Part shown: positions 51,953-61,158 of the stretch, in pieces
Layout of the letters: each line of letters opens with the position of its first letter
Numbering within the stretch: the first letter of the stretch is position 1
Source: Bacteroidota bacterium
GTDB taxonomy: Bacteria; Bacteroidota; Bacteroidia; Flavobacteriales; Weeksellaceae
NCBI GenBank assembly: GCA_023393915.1
Contig: JAEXBS010000047.1
Location: 124,001 to 188,000, forward strand
Direction of reading: 5' to 3'
Length of the DNA: 64,000 nucleotides
The notes under the pieces: model-generated
What the model was told of the DNA's origin: nothing
The model's input: the letters and a program-made list of their open reading frames with translations, nothing else
The model's database searches: none
Program-made: the position numbers and the translations under genes

Positions 51953-52861
51953 ATGAATCCTAACCGATTAGATTATTTAGAGCAGTTAGAAGCTGAAAGT
52001 ATCTATATAATGCGTGAAGTAGCCGCTCAGTTCGAAAAACCGGCACTTTTGTTTAGTGGAGGAAAAGATTCCATCACATTGGTTCATTTAGCAAAGAAAG
52101 CTTTTGCTCCAATGAAAATCCCATTTCCACTAGTTCATATTGATACTGGACACAATTTCCCTGAGGCACTTAACTATCGCGACGAATTAGCAAAAGAATT
52201 AGGTGCAGAACTAATTGTAAGAAAAGTAGAAGACACGATACGTGAAAAAAAATTAAGTGAACCTAAAGGAAAGTTCGCTTCTAGAAACTGGCTTCAAATT
52301 CATACCCTATTAGATACGATTGAAGAATTTGAATTTGATGCATGTATAGGTGGAGCTCGTAGAGACGAAGAAAAAGCGAGAGCAAAAGAACGTTTCTTTT
52401 CGGTTCGTGACGAATTTGGACAATGGGATCCCAAACTTCAACGTCCAGAACTTTGGAACATTTATAACGGTAAAATCCATAAAGGAGAAAACGTAAGAGT
52501 TTTCCCTATCTCCAATTGGACCGAACTTGATGTATGGAATTATATCCGAAAAGAAAACATTCAACTGCCGTCCATTTACTTTGCCCACCAGCGTGAGGTA
52601 GTAGAACATCAAGGACAATATATAGCCGTTTCTGATCATATTAAATTAGATCCTGAAGATAAAATATCCACTAAAACCGTACGATATAGAACGGTTGGGG
52701 ATATGACTTGCACGGCTGCTGTGGAAAGTACAGCTAGTACATTAGAAGAAGTAGTTAATGAAATTATGGCTTCGAGAATTTCTGAAAGAGGAGAAACCCG
52801 TATTGACGACAAAGTTACCGAAGCAGCAATGGAAGATCGAAAAAAAGGGGGTTACTTCTAA
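51953..52861 (+). CDS. cysD: Sulfate adenylyltransferase subunit 2
   Basis: Forms APS from sulfate and ATP, driven by CysN GTP hydrolysis. 302 aa: PALLFSGGKDSITLVHLA (PP-loop), VHIDTGHNFPEALNYRDELA, GGARRDEEKARAKERFFS, VFPISNWTELDVWNYIR and RTVGDMTCTAAVES are all CysD signatures. Confidence 0.97.
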   Translation: MNPNRLDYLEQLEAESIYIMREVAAQFEKPALLFSGGKDSITLVHLAKKAFAPMKIPFPLVHIDTGHNFPEALNYRDELAKELGAELIVRKVEDTIREKKLSEPKGKFASRNWLQIHTLLDTIEEFEFDACIGGARRDEEKARAKERFFSVRDEFGQWDPKLQRPELWNIYNGKIHKGENVRVFPISNWTELDVWNYIRKENIQLPSIYFAHQREVVEHQGQYIAVSDHIKLDPEDKISTKTVRYRTVGDMTCTAAVESTASTLEEVVNEIMASRISERGETRIDDKVTEAAMEDRKKGGYF

Positions 52862-52890
52862 TTAGCCGCCTAAAAAGAAATACAGAATAA

Positions 52891-54135
52891 ATGGACATAC
52901 TTAGATTTATTACGGCAGGAAGTGTAGATGATGGAAAAAGTACACTGATTGGTCGACTACTATACGACAGCAAGAGCATCCTTGTGGATCAATTAGAAGC
53001 TCTTGAAAAGCAATCTAAAAATAAAAACGAAGACGGTATTGATTTGGCGATCTTAACCGATGGACTTCGAGCGGAAAGAGAGCAAGGAATCACTATTGAT
53101 GTCGCTTACCGCTATTTTGCAACCAATAAAAGGAAATTCATTATTGCCGATGCCCCTGGACACGTGCAATATACTCGAAATTTAGTGACTGGAGCTTCTA
53201 ACTCGCAAGTAATGGTCATCTTAATTGATGCCAGAAACGGAGTAACAGAGCAGACTCGTAGACATTCCATTATTGCTTCTTTATTAAAACTCCAACACAT
53301 TATCGTGGCGGTGAACAAAATGGACTTAATGGATTATAGTCAGGAAACTTACCTGAAAATCAAAGAAGATTACATGAAAGTTGCTGATTCATTAGGATTA
53401 AAAGAAGTAAGCTATTTTCCGATCTCAGCTATGAGCGGAGCAAATATCGTTGAGGTCTCTGATAAAATGCCTTGGTACCAAGGAGATTCGCTTCTTACCC
53501 ATTTGGAATCAATTGAGCTAAAAACAGAGACGGAGCTAAATGAAAGTCGCTTCCAAGTTCAGTTCGTTATACGCCCGCAAACGACAGAACTTCATGACTA
53601 CCGCGGTTATGCAGGTCAAATCATCTCTGGATCTTATAAAGTAGGCGATTCGATAAAAGTACTGCCTCAAGATATTTCTACTACCATAGCAAAAATAGAA
53701 GTCAACGGTAAAGAGGTAGAAGAAGTTTTCACTCAACAATCTTGTGTAATTCATTTAAGTGAAGATATAGATGTTTCTCGTGGAGATTATTTAATCAAGA
53801 CCGATGAAATTCCACAAGTTCAAAACGAATTCTCAGCTTTACTTTGTTGGATGGATTATAAAGAACTCACTGTGGGTGGAAAATACTTCCTTCAACACCA
53901 TAACCGAGTTGTGAATGCCGTTATTCGACAAATCAATAAAAAGATTGATGTAAACACCTTAGAGCGCATGGACGTAACCGATCCAATAAAACTCAATGAG
54001 GTTGTAAGCGTTGAAATTAAAACGGCCTCACCACTTGTATTTGATTCATTTGATAAGAATCAAAAAACAGGAAGTGCGATTTTAATTGATCAAACCAGCA
54101 ACAGTACCGTGGCTGCAGTAATGATTCAAGGATAG
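52891..54135 (+). CDS. cysN: Sulfate adenylyltransferase subunit 1
   Basis: GTPase partner of CysD. 414 aa, without the C-terminal APS kinase seen in CysNC fusions. Seen: G1 GSVDDGKSTLIGRLLYDS, DAPGHVQYTRNLVTGAS, VNKMDLMDYS, and EF-Tu-like domains 2 and 3. The next gene starts one base after its TAG. Confidence 0.96.
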   Translation: MDILRFITAGSVDDGKSTLIGRLLYDSKSILVDQLEALEKQSKNKNEDGIDLAILTDGLRAEREQGITIDVAYRYFATNKRKFIIADAPGHVQYTRNLVTGASNSQVMVILIDARNGVTEQTRRHSIIASLLKLQHIIVAVNKMDLMDYSQETYLKIKEDYMKVADSLGLKEVSYFPISAMSGANIVEVSDKMPWYQGDSLLTHLESIELKTETELNESRFQVQFVIRPQTTELHDYRGYAGQIISGSYKVGDSIKVLPQDISTTIAKIEVNGKEVEEVFTQQSCVIHLSEDIDVSRGDYLIKTDEIPQVQNEFSALLCWMDYKELTVGGKYFLQHHNRVVNAVIRQINKKIDVNTLERMDVTDPIKLNEVVSVEIKTASPLVFDSFDKNQKTGSAILIDQTSNSTVAAVMIQG

Positions 54136-54136
54136 A

Positions 54137-55660
54137 ATGAACGATCCGAATGCTTCTAATCAATCTGTTTACTTTCTAAACACAGAAAGTTCACAGCTTA
54201 TTTTTGTTGGATCGGATCGTTATATTCAAAAACTAATAATTGAAAATTATTCTGGTAGTCGTCCTAAAAAAGTTACCGTCTTTAGTGAATACATCCCTAA
54301 AGAATTTCGTGCATTAATAAAGAACTATCCCAGTATTGAGTTAATATCCAGTTGGCCCAAAAAGGAAGACATCTCGTCCAATGCACTGGTTTGTTGTTCA
54401 TCCATTGACCACGATGTAGAAGCACAACTTGTCGAATGGGCAAGCGAAAGAAAATTTTATCTCTACATTCAAGGAAAACCCGGGCTTAGCGACTTTTCCA
54501 TTGGCGATCATCTAGAGACCAGCCAATTAACACTTGGGATCAATCTAAACGATTTCGATCCCGAAGTGCAACACAGAATAAGGAAAATCATTCGGCATTC
54601 TTTACCCAAGGACATTGACCCTTTCATAGAAAGGCTCAAATTTGCTCATAAAAATCCTCTAATGCAGATCTCAGAGGAATTAGTAGAGCTCGATCGCTTG
54701 ACAACCGATTATATAGAGGCTCAAAAACATTCCGAGCTAAGAGACTCAGAATTTGAACACCTGTCAAAAGTAATCAAAGCGACACGAAGAAGATCGAATA
54801 TCTATTTAGGTATCTTGGGCTTCATTGTTGTGGTAGGTCTGTTCACCTATACACTTATTTCCTTTGGCCTGATGCCGGACATCCAAAATTTCTTAAATCA
54901 GGACAATCATATTTTCTATAAAATGCTTGCGGTAGGATTTGTCGCTGAAATTGTGGCAGGTTCAATGGGAATGGGCTATGGAGTGCTTTGTACTACTATT
55001 CTTCTTATCCTTAATGTTCCTCCACCTGTCGTGAGCGCTAGCATTCACTCCGCTGAAACCTTCACCTCTGCAGCCGGCAGTATTAGTCATTTTAAACTAA
55101 AGAATGTCAATCTTAAACTGGTCAAAGCTTTAGCCATTCCTGCCATTGCAGGAGCAATCATTGGAGCCATTGCTTTAACCGTTTTTGGTGAAGAATATGC
55201 CCATATCGTTAAACCTATAATTTCAGTATATACTCTTTATTTGGGTATCAACATTTTAAGAAATGCCTTTAAGTCCGAAAAAAAGCACAAAAAACGGAAA
55301 AGTTCTTCCAATTTAACTGGTCTTGGACTGGTAGGAGGATTCATAGATTCGTTTGCTGGAGGTGGATGGGGACCTTTAGTAACGGGAACTCTTATGAAGG
55401 AAGGCAGAACGCCGCGCTACGTGGTGGGAAGCTCGACAGTGTCCAAATTCATTTTGACTATCACCAGTGCCATAACCTTTATCATTACCATCGGTATCCA
55501 GCATTGGAACATCGTTTTAGGTCTTTTAATTGGAGGGATTATCACAGCTCCTTTCTCGGCAATGCTAACGGCTAAAGTACCAGTAAAATTCATGTTCAGA
55601 ATCATTGGTACTCTAGTGATTGTAATGAGTACGATTTCAATAGTAAAAGCCTTCCTATAA
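54137..55660 (+). CDS. Precorrin-2-dehydrogenase-like domain fused to a TauE/SafE permease
   Basis: 507 aa, one uninterrupted frame. Residues about 10-170 follow the CysG/Met8 N-terminal plan: LIFVGSDRYIQKLI (NAD loop, with GSD instead of GGG), LVCCSSIDHDVEAQLVEWA (the position of the catalytic Asp, here Asp91), and TLGINLNDFDPEVQHRIRKIIRHSLP, the counterpart of the STGGKSP...IR..I...LP tail. A coiled linker and then about eight membrane helices (222-507) form a TauE/SafE (TSUP) sulfite/sulfate transporter with two repeats, AGSMGMGYGVLCTTIL and FAGGGWGPLVTGTLM. Placement after cysN implies sulfate or sulfite transport; whether the Rossmann part is enzymatic or a sensor is unknown. Confidence 0.82.
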   Translation: MNDPNASNQSVYFLNTESSQLIFVGSDRYIQKLIIENYSGSRPKKVTVFSEYIPKEFRALIKNYPSIELISSWPKKEDISSNALVCCSSIDHDVEAQLVEWASERKFYLYIQGKPGLSDFSIGDHLETSQLTLGINLNDFDPEVQHRIRKIIRHSLPKDIDPFIERLKFAHKNPLMQISEELVELDRLTTDYIEAQKHSELRDSEFEHLSKVIKATRRRSNIYLGILGFIVVVGLFTYTLISFGLMPDIQNFLNQDNHIFYKMLAVGFVAEIVAGSMGMGYGVLCTTILLILNVPPPVVSASIHSAETFTSAAGSISHFKLKNVNLKLVKALAIPAIAGAIIGAIALTVFGEEYAHIVKPIISVYTLYLGINILRNAFKSEKKHKKRKSSSNLTGLGLVGGFIDSFAGGGWGPLVTGTLMKEGRTPRYVVGSSTVSKFILTITSAITFIITIGIQHWNIVLGLLIGGIITAPFSAMLTAKVPVKFMFRIIGTLVIVMSTISIVKAFL

Positions 55661-55669
55661 GGAAGGCTT
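55647..55669 (+). terminator. Terminator of the cys operon
   Basis: 9-bp stem AAGCCTTCC / GGAAGGCTT with the operon's last stop codon TAA in the loop. Weak T run on the plus strand; the minus strand continues TTTTAC, so it may also serve kbl. Confidence 0.7.
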
Positions 55670-55692
55670 GTTATCTATTCAAGATAAAATAA

Positions 55693-56886
55693 TTAAATTA
55701 CTTGTAATTTTTTACCTACTTTTTCAAATGCCTGAATCGCTCGGTCCAGCTGCTCTTTTGTATGCGCCGCTGAGAGTTGAACGCGGATTCTTGCTTTTCC
55801 TTTAGGAACTACCGGGTAAAAGAAACCGATTACGTAAATACCTTCTTCCATCATTTCTTCAGCCATTTGCTGGGCCAAAGGTGCATCATAAAGCATAACA
55901 GGCACAATGGCAGCATCCCCATCTGGAATGTCAAAACCACGGTCTTTCATTTGCTCTCTAAAATACTGAGCATTTTCCATGACCTTATCCCTTAATTCAG
56001 TGGAATCAGAAATCATATCTAGGACTTCTAAAGCTGCCCCAACAATCCCTGGTGCAAGAGAATTAGAAAAAAGGTAAGGACGAGATCTTTGTCTTAGCAT
56101 TTCAATAATCTCTTTCTTGCCCGAAGTAAATCCTCCTAAGGCTCCACCTAATGCTTTTCCTAAAGTGGAAGTGATGATATCTACTCTACCCATTACATCA
56201 CACGCTTCATGCGTACCTCTTCCTGTTTTACCAATAAAACCGGTTGCATGCGAATCGTCCACCATAACAAGGCATCCGTATTTATCGGCTAAATCACAGA
56301 CTCCTTTTAAATCTGCCACAATACCGTCCATTGAAAAAACTCCGTCCGTGACGATAATTGTAAACCGGTGGTTTTGCTTCTTAGACTCTATAATTTGTTT
56401 TTCTAGGTCCTCCATATCATTATTTTTATAACGATAGCGCGCCGCCTTGCAAAGTCTCACCCCATCAATAATTGAAGCATGATTCAGTTCATCAGAAATA
56501 ATCGCATCTTCTGCGGTAAATAACGGTTCAAAAACTCCACCATTTGCATCAAAACAGGCAGCATATAGAATAGTATCTTCCATTCCTAGAAACTCAGAAA
56601 TCTTCGTTTCGAGCTCCTTATGTATGTCTTGGGTACCGCAAATAAAACGAACCGAAGACATTCCATATCCTCTTTTATCAATCATTTTACTCGAAGCGCT
56701 CATAACGCGAGGATGATTGGATAAACCAAGATAGTTGTTAGCACAAAAATTTAGTAATCCTTTACCGTTGGCAGTGATCTGAGCGGATTGCGGAGATTCA
56801 ATAATTCGTTCGGTTTTGTAAAGTCCCTCCTTTTTTATGGATTCTAGCTGCTCATTTAAGGAGTCTAAAAATTTTTCGGATAGCAT
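55693..56886 (-). CDS. kbl: Glycine C-acetyltransferase (2-amino-3-ketobutyrate CoA ligase)
   Basis: Cleaves 2-amino-3-ketobutyrate with CoA to glycine and acetyl-CoA, completing threonine catabolism begun by Tdh (11006-11959). 397 aa alpha-oxoamine synthase. PLP Lys244 in TSTLGKALGGALGG is at the same number as in E. coli Kbl; also seen are FCANNYLGLSNHP, SSVRFICGTQ and VDDSHATGFIG. Serine palmitoyltransferase is a relative, but the residue pattern and length fit Kbl best. Confidence 0.92.
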   Translation of the reverse strand: MLSEKFLDSLNEQLESIKKEGLYKTERIIESPQSAQITANGKGLLNFCANNYLGLSNHPRVMSASSKMIDKRGYGMSSVRFICGTQDIHKELETKISEFLGMEDTILYAACFDANGGVFEPLFTAEDAIISDELNHASIIDGVRLCKAARYRYKNNDMEDLEKQIIESKKQNHRFTIIVTDGVFSMDGIVADLKGVCDLADKYGCLVMVDDSHATGFIGKTGRGTHEACDVMGRVDIITSTLGKALGGALGGFTSGKKEIIEMLRQRSRPYLFSNSLAPGIVGAALEVLDMISDSTELRDKVMENAQYFREQMKDRGFDIPDGDAAIVPVMLYDAPLAQQMAEEMMEEGIYVIGFFYPVVPKGKARIRVQLSAAHTKEQLDRAIQAFEKVGKKLQVI

Positions 56887-56918
56887 ATTAAAGATTTTAT
56901 TAGGCTAAGATACAAAAA

Positions 56919-56963
56919 CCTTAGGCCAAACGATCTATAAAAATCCAATCGATTGGCCTAAGG
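56919..56963 (-). terminator. Long terminator of dacB abutting the kbl promoter
   Basis: 16-bp stem with one mismatch, arms CCTTAGGCCAAACGAT (56919-56934) and its near complement at 56948-56963. On the minus strand it is followed at once by TTTTTG and a near-consensus -7 box TATCTTAG for kbl. Confidence 0.75.
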
Positions 56964-57007
56964 TACTGCATCAGTTATTAATTCAATTAATAAAAATATA
57001 TTAGGAT

Positions 57008-58462
57008 TTAGAACTGGGAAATCGGTCCTAAAAGCTCTTCCATTTTGGTTTTCACTTGAGTAACGGAGCCGGCGTAGTTATTAATGAGAAGAGAAAACGT
57101 AAGAAGTCTTCCGCTATCGGTACGAACGTAGCCCGCAAGTGTTTTTACTTTATTTAAAGTTCCTGTTTTTGCAAAAATCTGCCCGTAGCCCGTTCCTTCA
57201 AAAGTACGTTTCAATGTTCCTGTTTGACCAGCTATAGGTAGGGAATCAAAAAACACATCGTAATAAGGCTCCTCCATTTCCTTAGCTAGGAAAAGGGCTT
57301 GAGAAATGGGTGTTACTCGGTGGCTTCTGGAAAGTCCACTTCCGTCGATGTAGATTAATTCAGAAGTATCAAATCCTTTGTGATCAAGATGATCCACCAC
57401 AACTCTTCTCCCAGTCTCGAGGGTTTGATCTCCAAGCTTTTGAAAGCCTACCATTCTTAATAAGGATTCCGAAAGAGCATTATCACTTCTTTGATTGGTA
57501 TCGTAGACAATCTCTTTTAGTTTAGGGGAGCGATACGTGTAAAGGATTTCTCTCGTTTCCGGAGCGCGATCCACAGAACGAGCTTCCACTTTACCTACTA
57601 CACCAATACCGCCTTTGGCTAAATAGCTTTTTAATGTATTAGCTAAGTAATAAGGAGCAGTAGGTAGTTCAGTATCTAAGTTCCTTCCCGAAAACTCATC
57701 CGCAAAAACTAATTTATTTACATAAGGAGAGATGTAAAAATATTGCTTCGATTCTTCAAAAGGATTCTTTTTGGATATCGATAATTTCTCTTTTCTTGGA
57801 TCAATTCCTTTTGTGGATCCCACAGGAAGATAGTAGTTGGAATGCTCCATCCATACAATATTCTCCGGTAGTAGTTCTCTTCTATTTTCCTTAAAAACAG
57901 CGTTTTGAATAACAATATTTCCAGATACTTTCTTTATTCCCCTTAGGGCAATGGCGGAAACGAGCTCATTGGCCAAACTTGAATAACGAAGTGCTCCGGC
58001 CTTTCCCGTTCCTAGGGAAGGATCACCACTTCCTACAATATGTAGATTTCCTTGCAGTACACCGTTTTCATCAATGTCCCCTGAATATTCCAGTTGAGTG
58101 ATCCAACGAAATTCAGGACCTAGTAAGGATAGTGCTGTATCGGTGGTAAGAAGTTTGGTCGTAGAAGCCGGAATTAAGGGCTTTTCTTGATTGTAAGAAC
58201 TGACAATCTTCTTGGTTTTAGGATCGTAAAGAACAAAACCCCAATCCGCAGAACGTAAAACAGGATCGTCTATTAAACGGTTAATCGAGATATCTAAATA
58301 ATCTTTAGCAGAAAGCGTAAAGTTATCTATTGATCTCTTTGAATTTCCCGGAGTGTTTTCACTAAGAGAAGTATAATGCGTGGGAATATTTCCGGACTGT
58401 GAAAAAACCACGCCGGAAAGGCTAATAGAAAGAACTATTGCCCAATTTTTTACTCTAATCAT
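57008..58462 (-). CDS. dacB: D-alanyl-D-alanine carboxypeptidase/endopeptidase (PBP4)
   Basis: Periplasmic S13 peptidase trimming or cutting peptidoglycan crosslinks. 484 aa with signal peptide MIRVKNWAIVLSISLSGVVFSQ. Active-site motifs: Ser100-x-x-Lys103 in PASTTK, SDN in QRSDNALSESL, and KTG in FAKTGTLNK. The large insert between SxxK and SxN, typical of PBP4, is present. Long 5' leader with several possible stems. Confidence 0.93.
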   Translation of the reverse strand: MIRVKNWAIVLSISLSGVVFSQSGNIPTHYTSLSENTPGNSKRSIDNFTLSAKDYLDISINRLIDDPVLRSADWGFVLYDPKTKKIVSSYNQEKPLIPASTTKLLTTDTALSLLGPEFRWITQLEYSGDIDENGVLQGNLHIVGSGDPSLGTGKAGALRYSSLANELVSAIALRGIKKVSGNIVIQNAVFKENRRELLPENIVWMEHSNYYLPVGSTKGIDPRKEKLSISKKNPFEESKQYFYISPYVNKLVFADEFSGRNLDTELPTAPYYLANTLKSYLAKGGIGVVGKVEARSVDRAPETREILYTYRSPKLKEIVYDTNQRSDNALSESLLRMVGFQKLGDQTLETGRRVVVDHLDHKGFDTSELIYIDGSGLSRSHRVTPISQALFLAKEMEEPYYDVFFDSLPIAGQTGTLKRTFEGTGYGQIFAKTGTLNKVKTLAGYVRTDSGRLLTFSLLINNYAGSVTQVKTKMEELLGPISQF

Positions 58463-58511
58463 CTATAATTTTTCTTCCTTTTTTGTTGAATTTACCGTTT
58501 GACTAGAACGG

Positions 58512-58552
58512 CCGTTATGAATAGATAACGGAAGGTCAACGGGTCAAAAGTA
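58512..58552 (-). promoter_or_regulatory. dacB promoter and structured leader
   Basis: -7 box TACTTTTG on the minus strand at 58545-58552, followed by a leader of about 80 nt with the stem CCGTTAT / ATAACGG (58512-58531) and further CCGTT/AACGG elements that can pair alternatively. Confidence 0.5.
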
Positions 58553-58616
58553 AAAAATATTATTGAAAATCAAATATTTACCGTTTTTAAAATAGGGTAA
58601 AATATGTTAAAAAAAG

Positions 58617-61064
58617 TTAAAAATCGACCGTCACATCGATTTTGACACTTCGATACGCAGAGATCTGTTGGAATTCCCCCAAACTTTTTTTCAAATACCC
58701 CTTAAACTCAGCGTATTTTTTTCCTCTGGGGAACTTTAGTAAAATTTGGTACTGGTAAAGTAAATTGATTCTACCTATGTGCGCTTTCTCTGGCCCTAAT
58801 ACGCATTCCTGCGGCAAATAATTTCTTAATAGTGATCCTAAATATCTTGAACTTCTTTCGACACGATCTTCCTTTCGGTGTCTGAGTTCAATAAGTACAG
58901 TTTTCGTAAAGGGGGGATAATGAAATTTCCTGCGTTCGTTTAAAAGGTAATTATAGATTTCGGAAGGATTTTCTTCCTTTAGAAGTTGGAAAATTCGATG
59001 GGAAGGTTGAAAGGATTGAATATACACCTCGCCTTTACCCGAGACCCTTCCTGCTCTTCCTGCAAGTTGAGTCAAAAGCTGATAAGCTTTTTCTTCTGCT
59101 CGATAATCTTGAACATGTAGTAAATGATCGGCTCTTGGAACGACCACAAGTTCTATATGATCAAAATCCAGTCCTTTACTAATCATCTGGGTCCCAACCA
59201 AAATATCCGTTTCACCTTGGCCTATGCGTTCAAAGAGTTTTTCATAGGCAAACTTTTTTCGCATTGAATCCACATCCATTCGATCACTTTGGTACTGAGG
59301 AAAAAGTTTCTCCACTTGCTCGTGCATTTGTTCTACACCGACCCCTTTGGTTGAAAGGTTCTGGGAATGGCACTTAGGACAGCTCACTGGCATTGCTGAT
59401 CTATGTCCACAATAATGACATTTCAATTCAGCCGCTCCTTTGTGGTAGGTCATTACTACATCGCAATTACTGCAATAGGTGACGTGCCCACAACTCTCAC
59501 ATTCTACAACACTGGAGTAGCCCCTTCGATTGTGAAGTACCATCACTTGCTTTTTGTTCTGAAGTACTTCTTCCATTTTAGCCTTGCTCTCGAGAGTAAA
59601 ATCAGCTTCCACCTCTTTTCGATCAATCGCCTCCTTAAAATTTAGTAGAGTAAATTGGGGAAGATCAACCCCTTCAAAACGCTCAAAAAGGGGCACATAG
59701 TTCAATTTTCCTTTCAAGCATTGAAAGTAACTTTCCACCGACGGAGTAGCCGAACCTAGAAGCACAGGAGCCTGATGAAATTTACCTAACATGAGCGCAC
59801 TGTCTCTGGCTTGAAAGTGTAACGATTGATTGGAATTTTTATAAGAAGAATCGTGTTCTTCATCCACAATTATGAGTCCTAAACTTTCAAAAGGTAAGAA
59901 CAGACTAGTCCTAGTGCCAATGACCACATCCAAAAGGCCACTTCGAACCTTCTTCCACACCTCCACTTTCTCGAAATCAGAGAGCCTAGGATGATAGTAC
60001 CCTAATTTTGATCCAAAAATTTTCTCTAGTCTAGAAGTAATTTGGGTATTAAGCCCCACTTCTGGAACCATAAAAAGTACTTTGTGTCCTTGCTGGATCT
60101 TTTCCAGCATCTGCTCTATATACAAATGCGTTTTTCCAGAGCCCGTAACACCGTGAAGTAATACATTCTTATTTTCTTCCATTGCCTCACTGATCATCCC
60201 TGAGGCCTGCTTTTGCAATAAACTTAGCTCCGGAACCTCAATAAGTTCTCCGTCGTATCCTTGGTTACGGTCTTGCTCAACTTCGTACTCCTCTACTAGA
60301 CCTTTATTTTTCAAACCATTAAAATGACTCGCACCAAAGCGCTCGTCTTTCATTAATTCACTTTTTCTTAACGGAGTTTCAGGATTTTCAAGTTCAAAAG
60401 CAATCACCTCCAAAAATAGTTCCCGCTGCATAGGAGCTCTTTTTAGCTTCACGAGGGATTCTGTAAGCTGCTTTTCCTTATCTACTGAAGGTGCTATACG
60501 AACGTAAAGTACTTTTTTGGGTTTATAAGTCTCATGAATTCGCTCATCGATGATGATGTATTGAAGGTCAATTAAAGAATTGATGGTTTTTACTAGCTCT
60601 TTTTTAGGAATAAATGCTTGAGCCTCAGAAACTGAAACGACCTGTCGAACTTCAAGGGCCTGAATCAAGAGCATTTCATTGGAATCCAATAATCCAAAAT
60701 CAATTACCGATCCTTCTTTTAACTTCAGGTATGTTTCACTCTCTAGTTTCAGGGAGCCGGGGAAGGAATATCGGTAAATATCGCCTAAACTAACCAAATA
60801 GTACTCACTAATAAACCTCCAAAATTCCATTTGTTTAGAAGGCAAAAGAGGCTGAGGATCCAGCCTGCTTATCAGCTCTTTTAGCGGTTGCTCACTTTCA
60901 AAATTATCGGAAATTGAAAAAACTAGTCCTGTATAAATCTTTCTCCCCCCAAAGGGTACCAAAACACGCATTCCCGGCTCAATCATCCCAAGGAGTGATT
61001 CTGGAATCCTATAAGAAAAGGTTCCAGGAATACTTAAAGGCAATACGACTTCACAGGCGGTCAT
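58617..61064 (-). CDS. priA: Primosomal protein N' (replication restart helicase PriA)
   Basis: 3'-to-5' helicase that reloads the replisome at stalled forks. 815 aa. Seen: 3'-binding domain, LLHGVTGSGKTHLYIEQML, LIIVDEEHDSSYK, an eight-cysteine zinc region CESCGHVTYCSNCDVV ... CHYCGH ... CPKCHS, and TDILVGTQMISKGLDFDHIELV. All as expected. Confidence 0.95.
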   Translation of the reverse strand: MTACEVVLPLSIPGTFSYRIPESLLGMIEPGMRVLVPFGGRKIYTGLVFSISDNFESEQPLKELISRLDPQPLLPSKQMEFWRFISEYYLVSLGDIYRYSFPGSLKLESETYLKLKEGSVIDFGLLDSNEMLLIQALEVRQVVSVSEAQAFIPKKELVKTINSLIDLQYIIIDERIHETYKPKKVLYVRIAPSVDKEKQLTESLVKLKRAPMQRELFLEVIAFELENPETPLRKSELMKDERFGASHFNGLKNKGLVEEYEVEQDRNQGYDGELIEVPELSLLQKQASGMISEAMEENKNVLLHGVTGSGKTHLYIEQMLEKIQQGHKVLFMVPEVGLNTQITSRLEKIFGSKLGYYHPRLSDFEKVEVWKKVRSGLLDVVIGTRTSLFLPFESLGLIIVDEEHDSSYKNSNQSLHFQARDSALMLGKFHQAPVLLGSATPSVESYFQCLKGKLNYVPLFERFEGVDLPQFTLLNFKEAIDRKEVEADFTLESKAKMEEVLQNKKQVMVLHNRRGYSSVVECESCGHVTYCSNCDVVMTYHKGAAELKCHYCGHRSAMPVSCPKCHSQNLSTKGVGVEQMHEQVEKLFPQYQSDRMDVDSMRKKFAYEKLFERIGQGETDILVGTQMISKGLDFDHIELVVVPRADHLLHVQDYRAEEKAYQLLTQLAGRAGRVSGKGEVYIQSFQPSHRIFQLLKEENPSEIYNYLLNERRKFHYPPFTKTVLIELRHRKEDRVERSSRYLGSLLRNYLPQECVLGPEKAHIGRINLLYQYQILLKFPRGKKYAEFKGYLKKSLGEFQQISAYRSVKIDVTVDF

Positions 61065-61110
61065 TATTTATTTCAATCTAGTTCGATTAGTGGAAACGAA
61101 ATATAGTAAA

Positions 61111-61132
61111 AAAGCAGGGGATTCCCTGCTTT
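61111..61132 (-). terminator. Terminator of proline dehydrogenase
   Basis: 9-bp stem AAAGCAGGG / CCCTGCTTT, loop GATT, T6 on the minus strand, between the proline dehydrogenase stop and the priA start. Confidence 0.85.
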
Positions 61133-61158
61133 GTTTAAGTATCCAATTGACATTAAAA

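Noticed and set aside
52891..54135. CysN with a fused APS kinase
   Set aside because: The protein ends at 414 residues, and no second kinase domain follows.
54137..55660. Two separate genes (siroheme synthase and permease) read as one by sequence error
   Set aside because: The frame is continuous with a coherent linker helix and no start or stop between domains.
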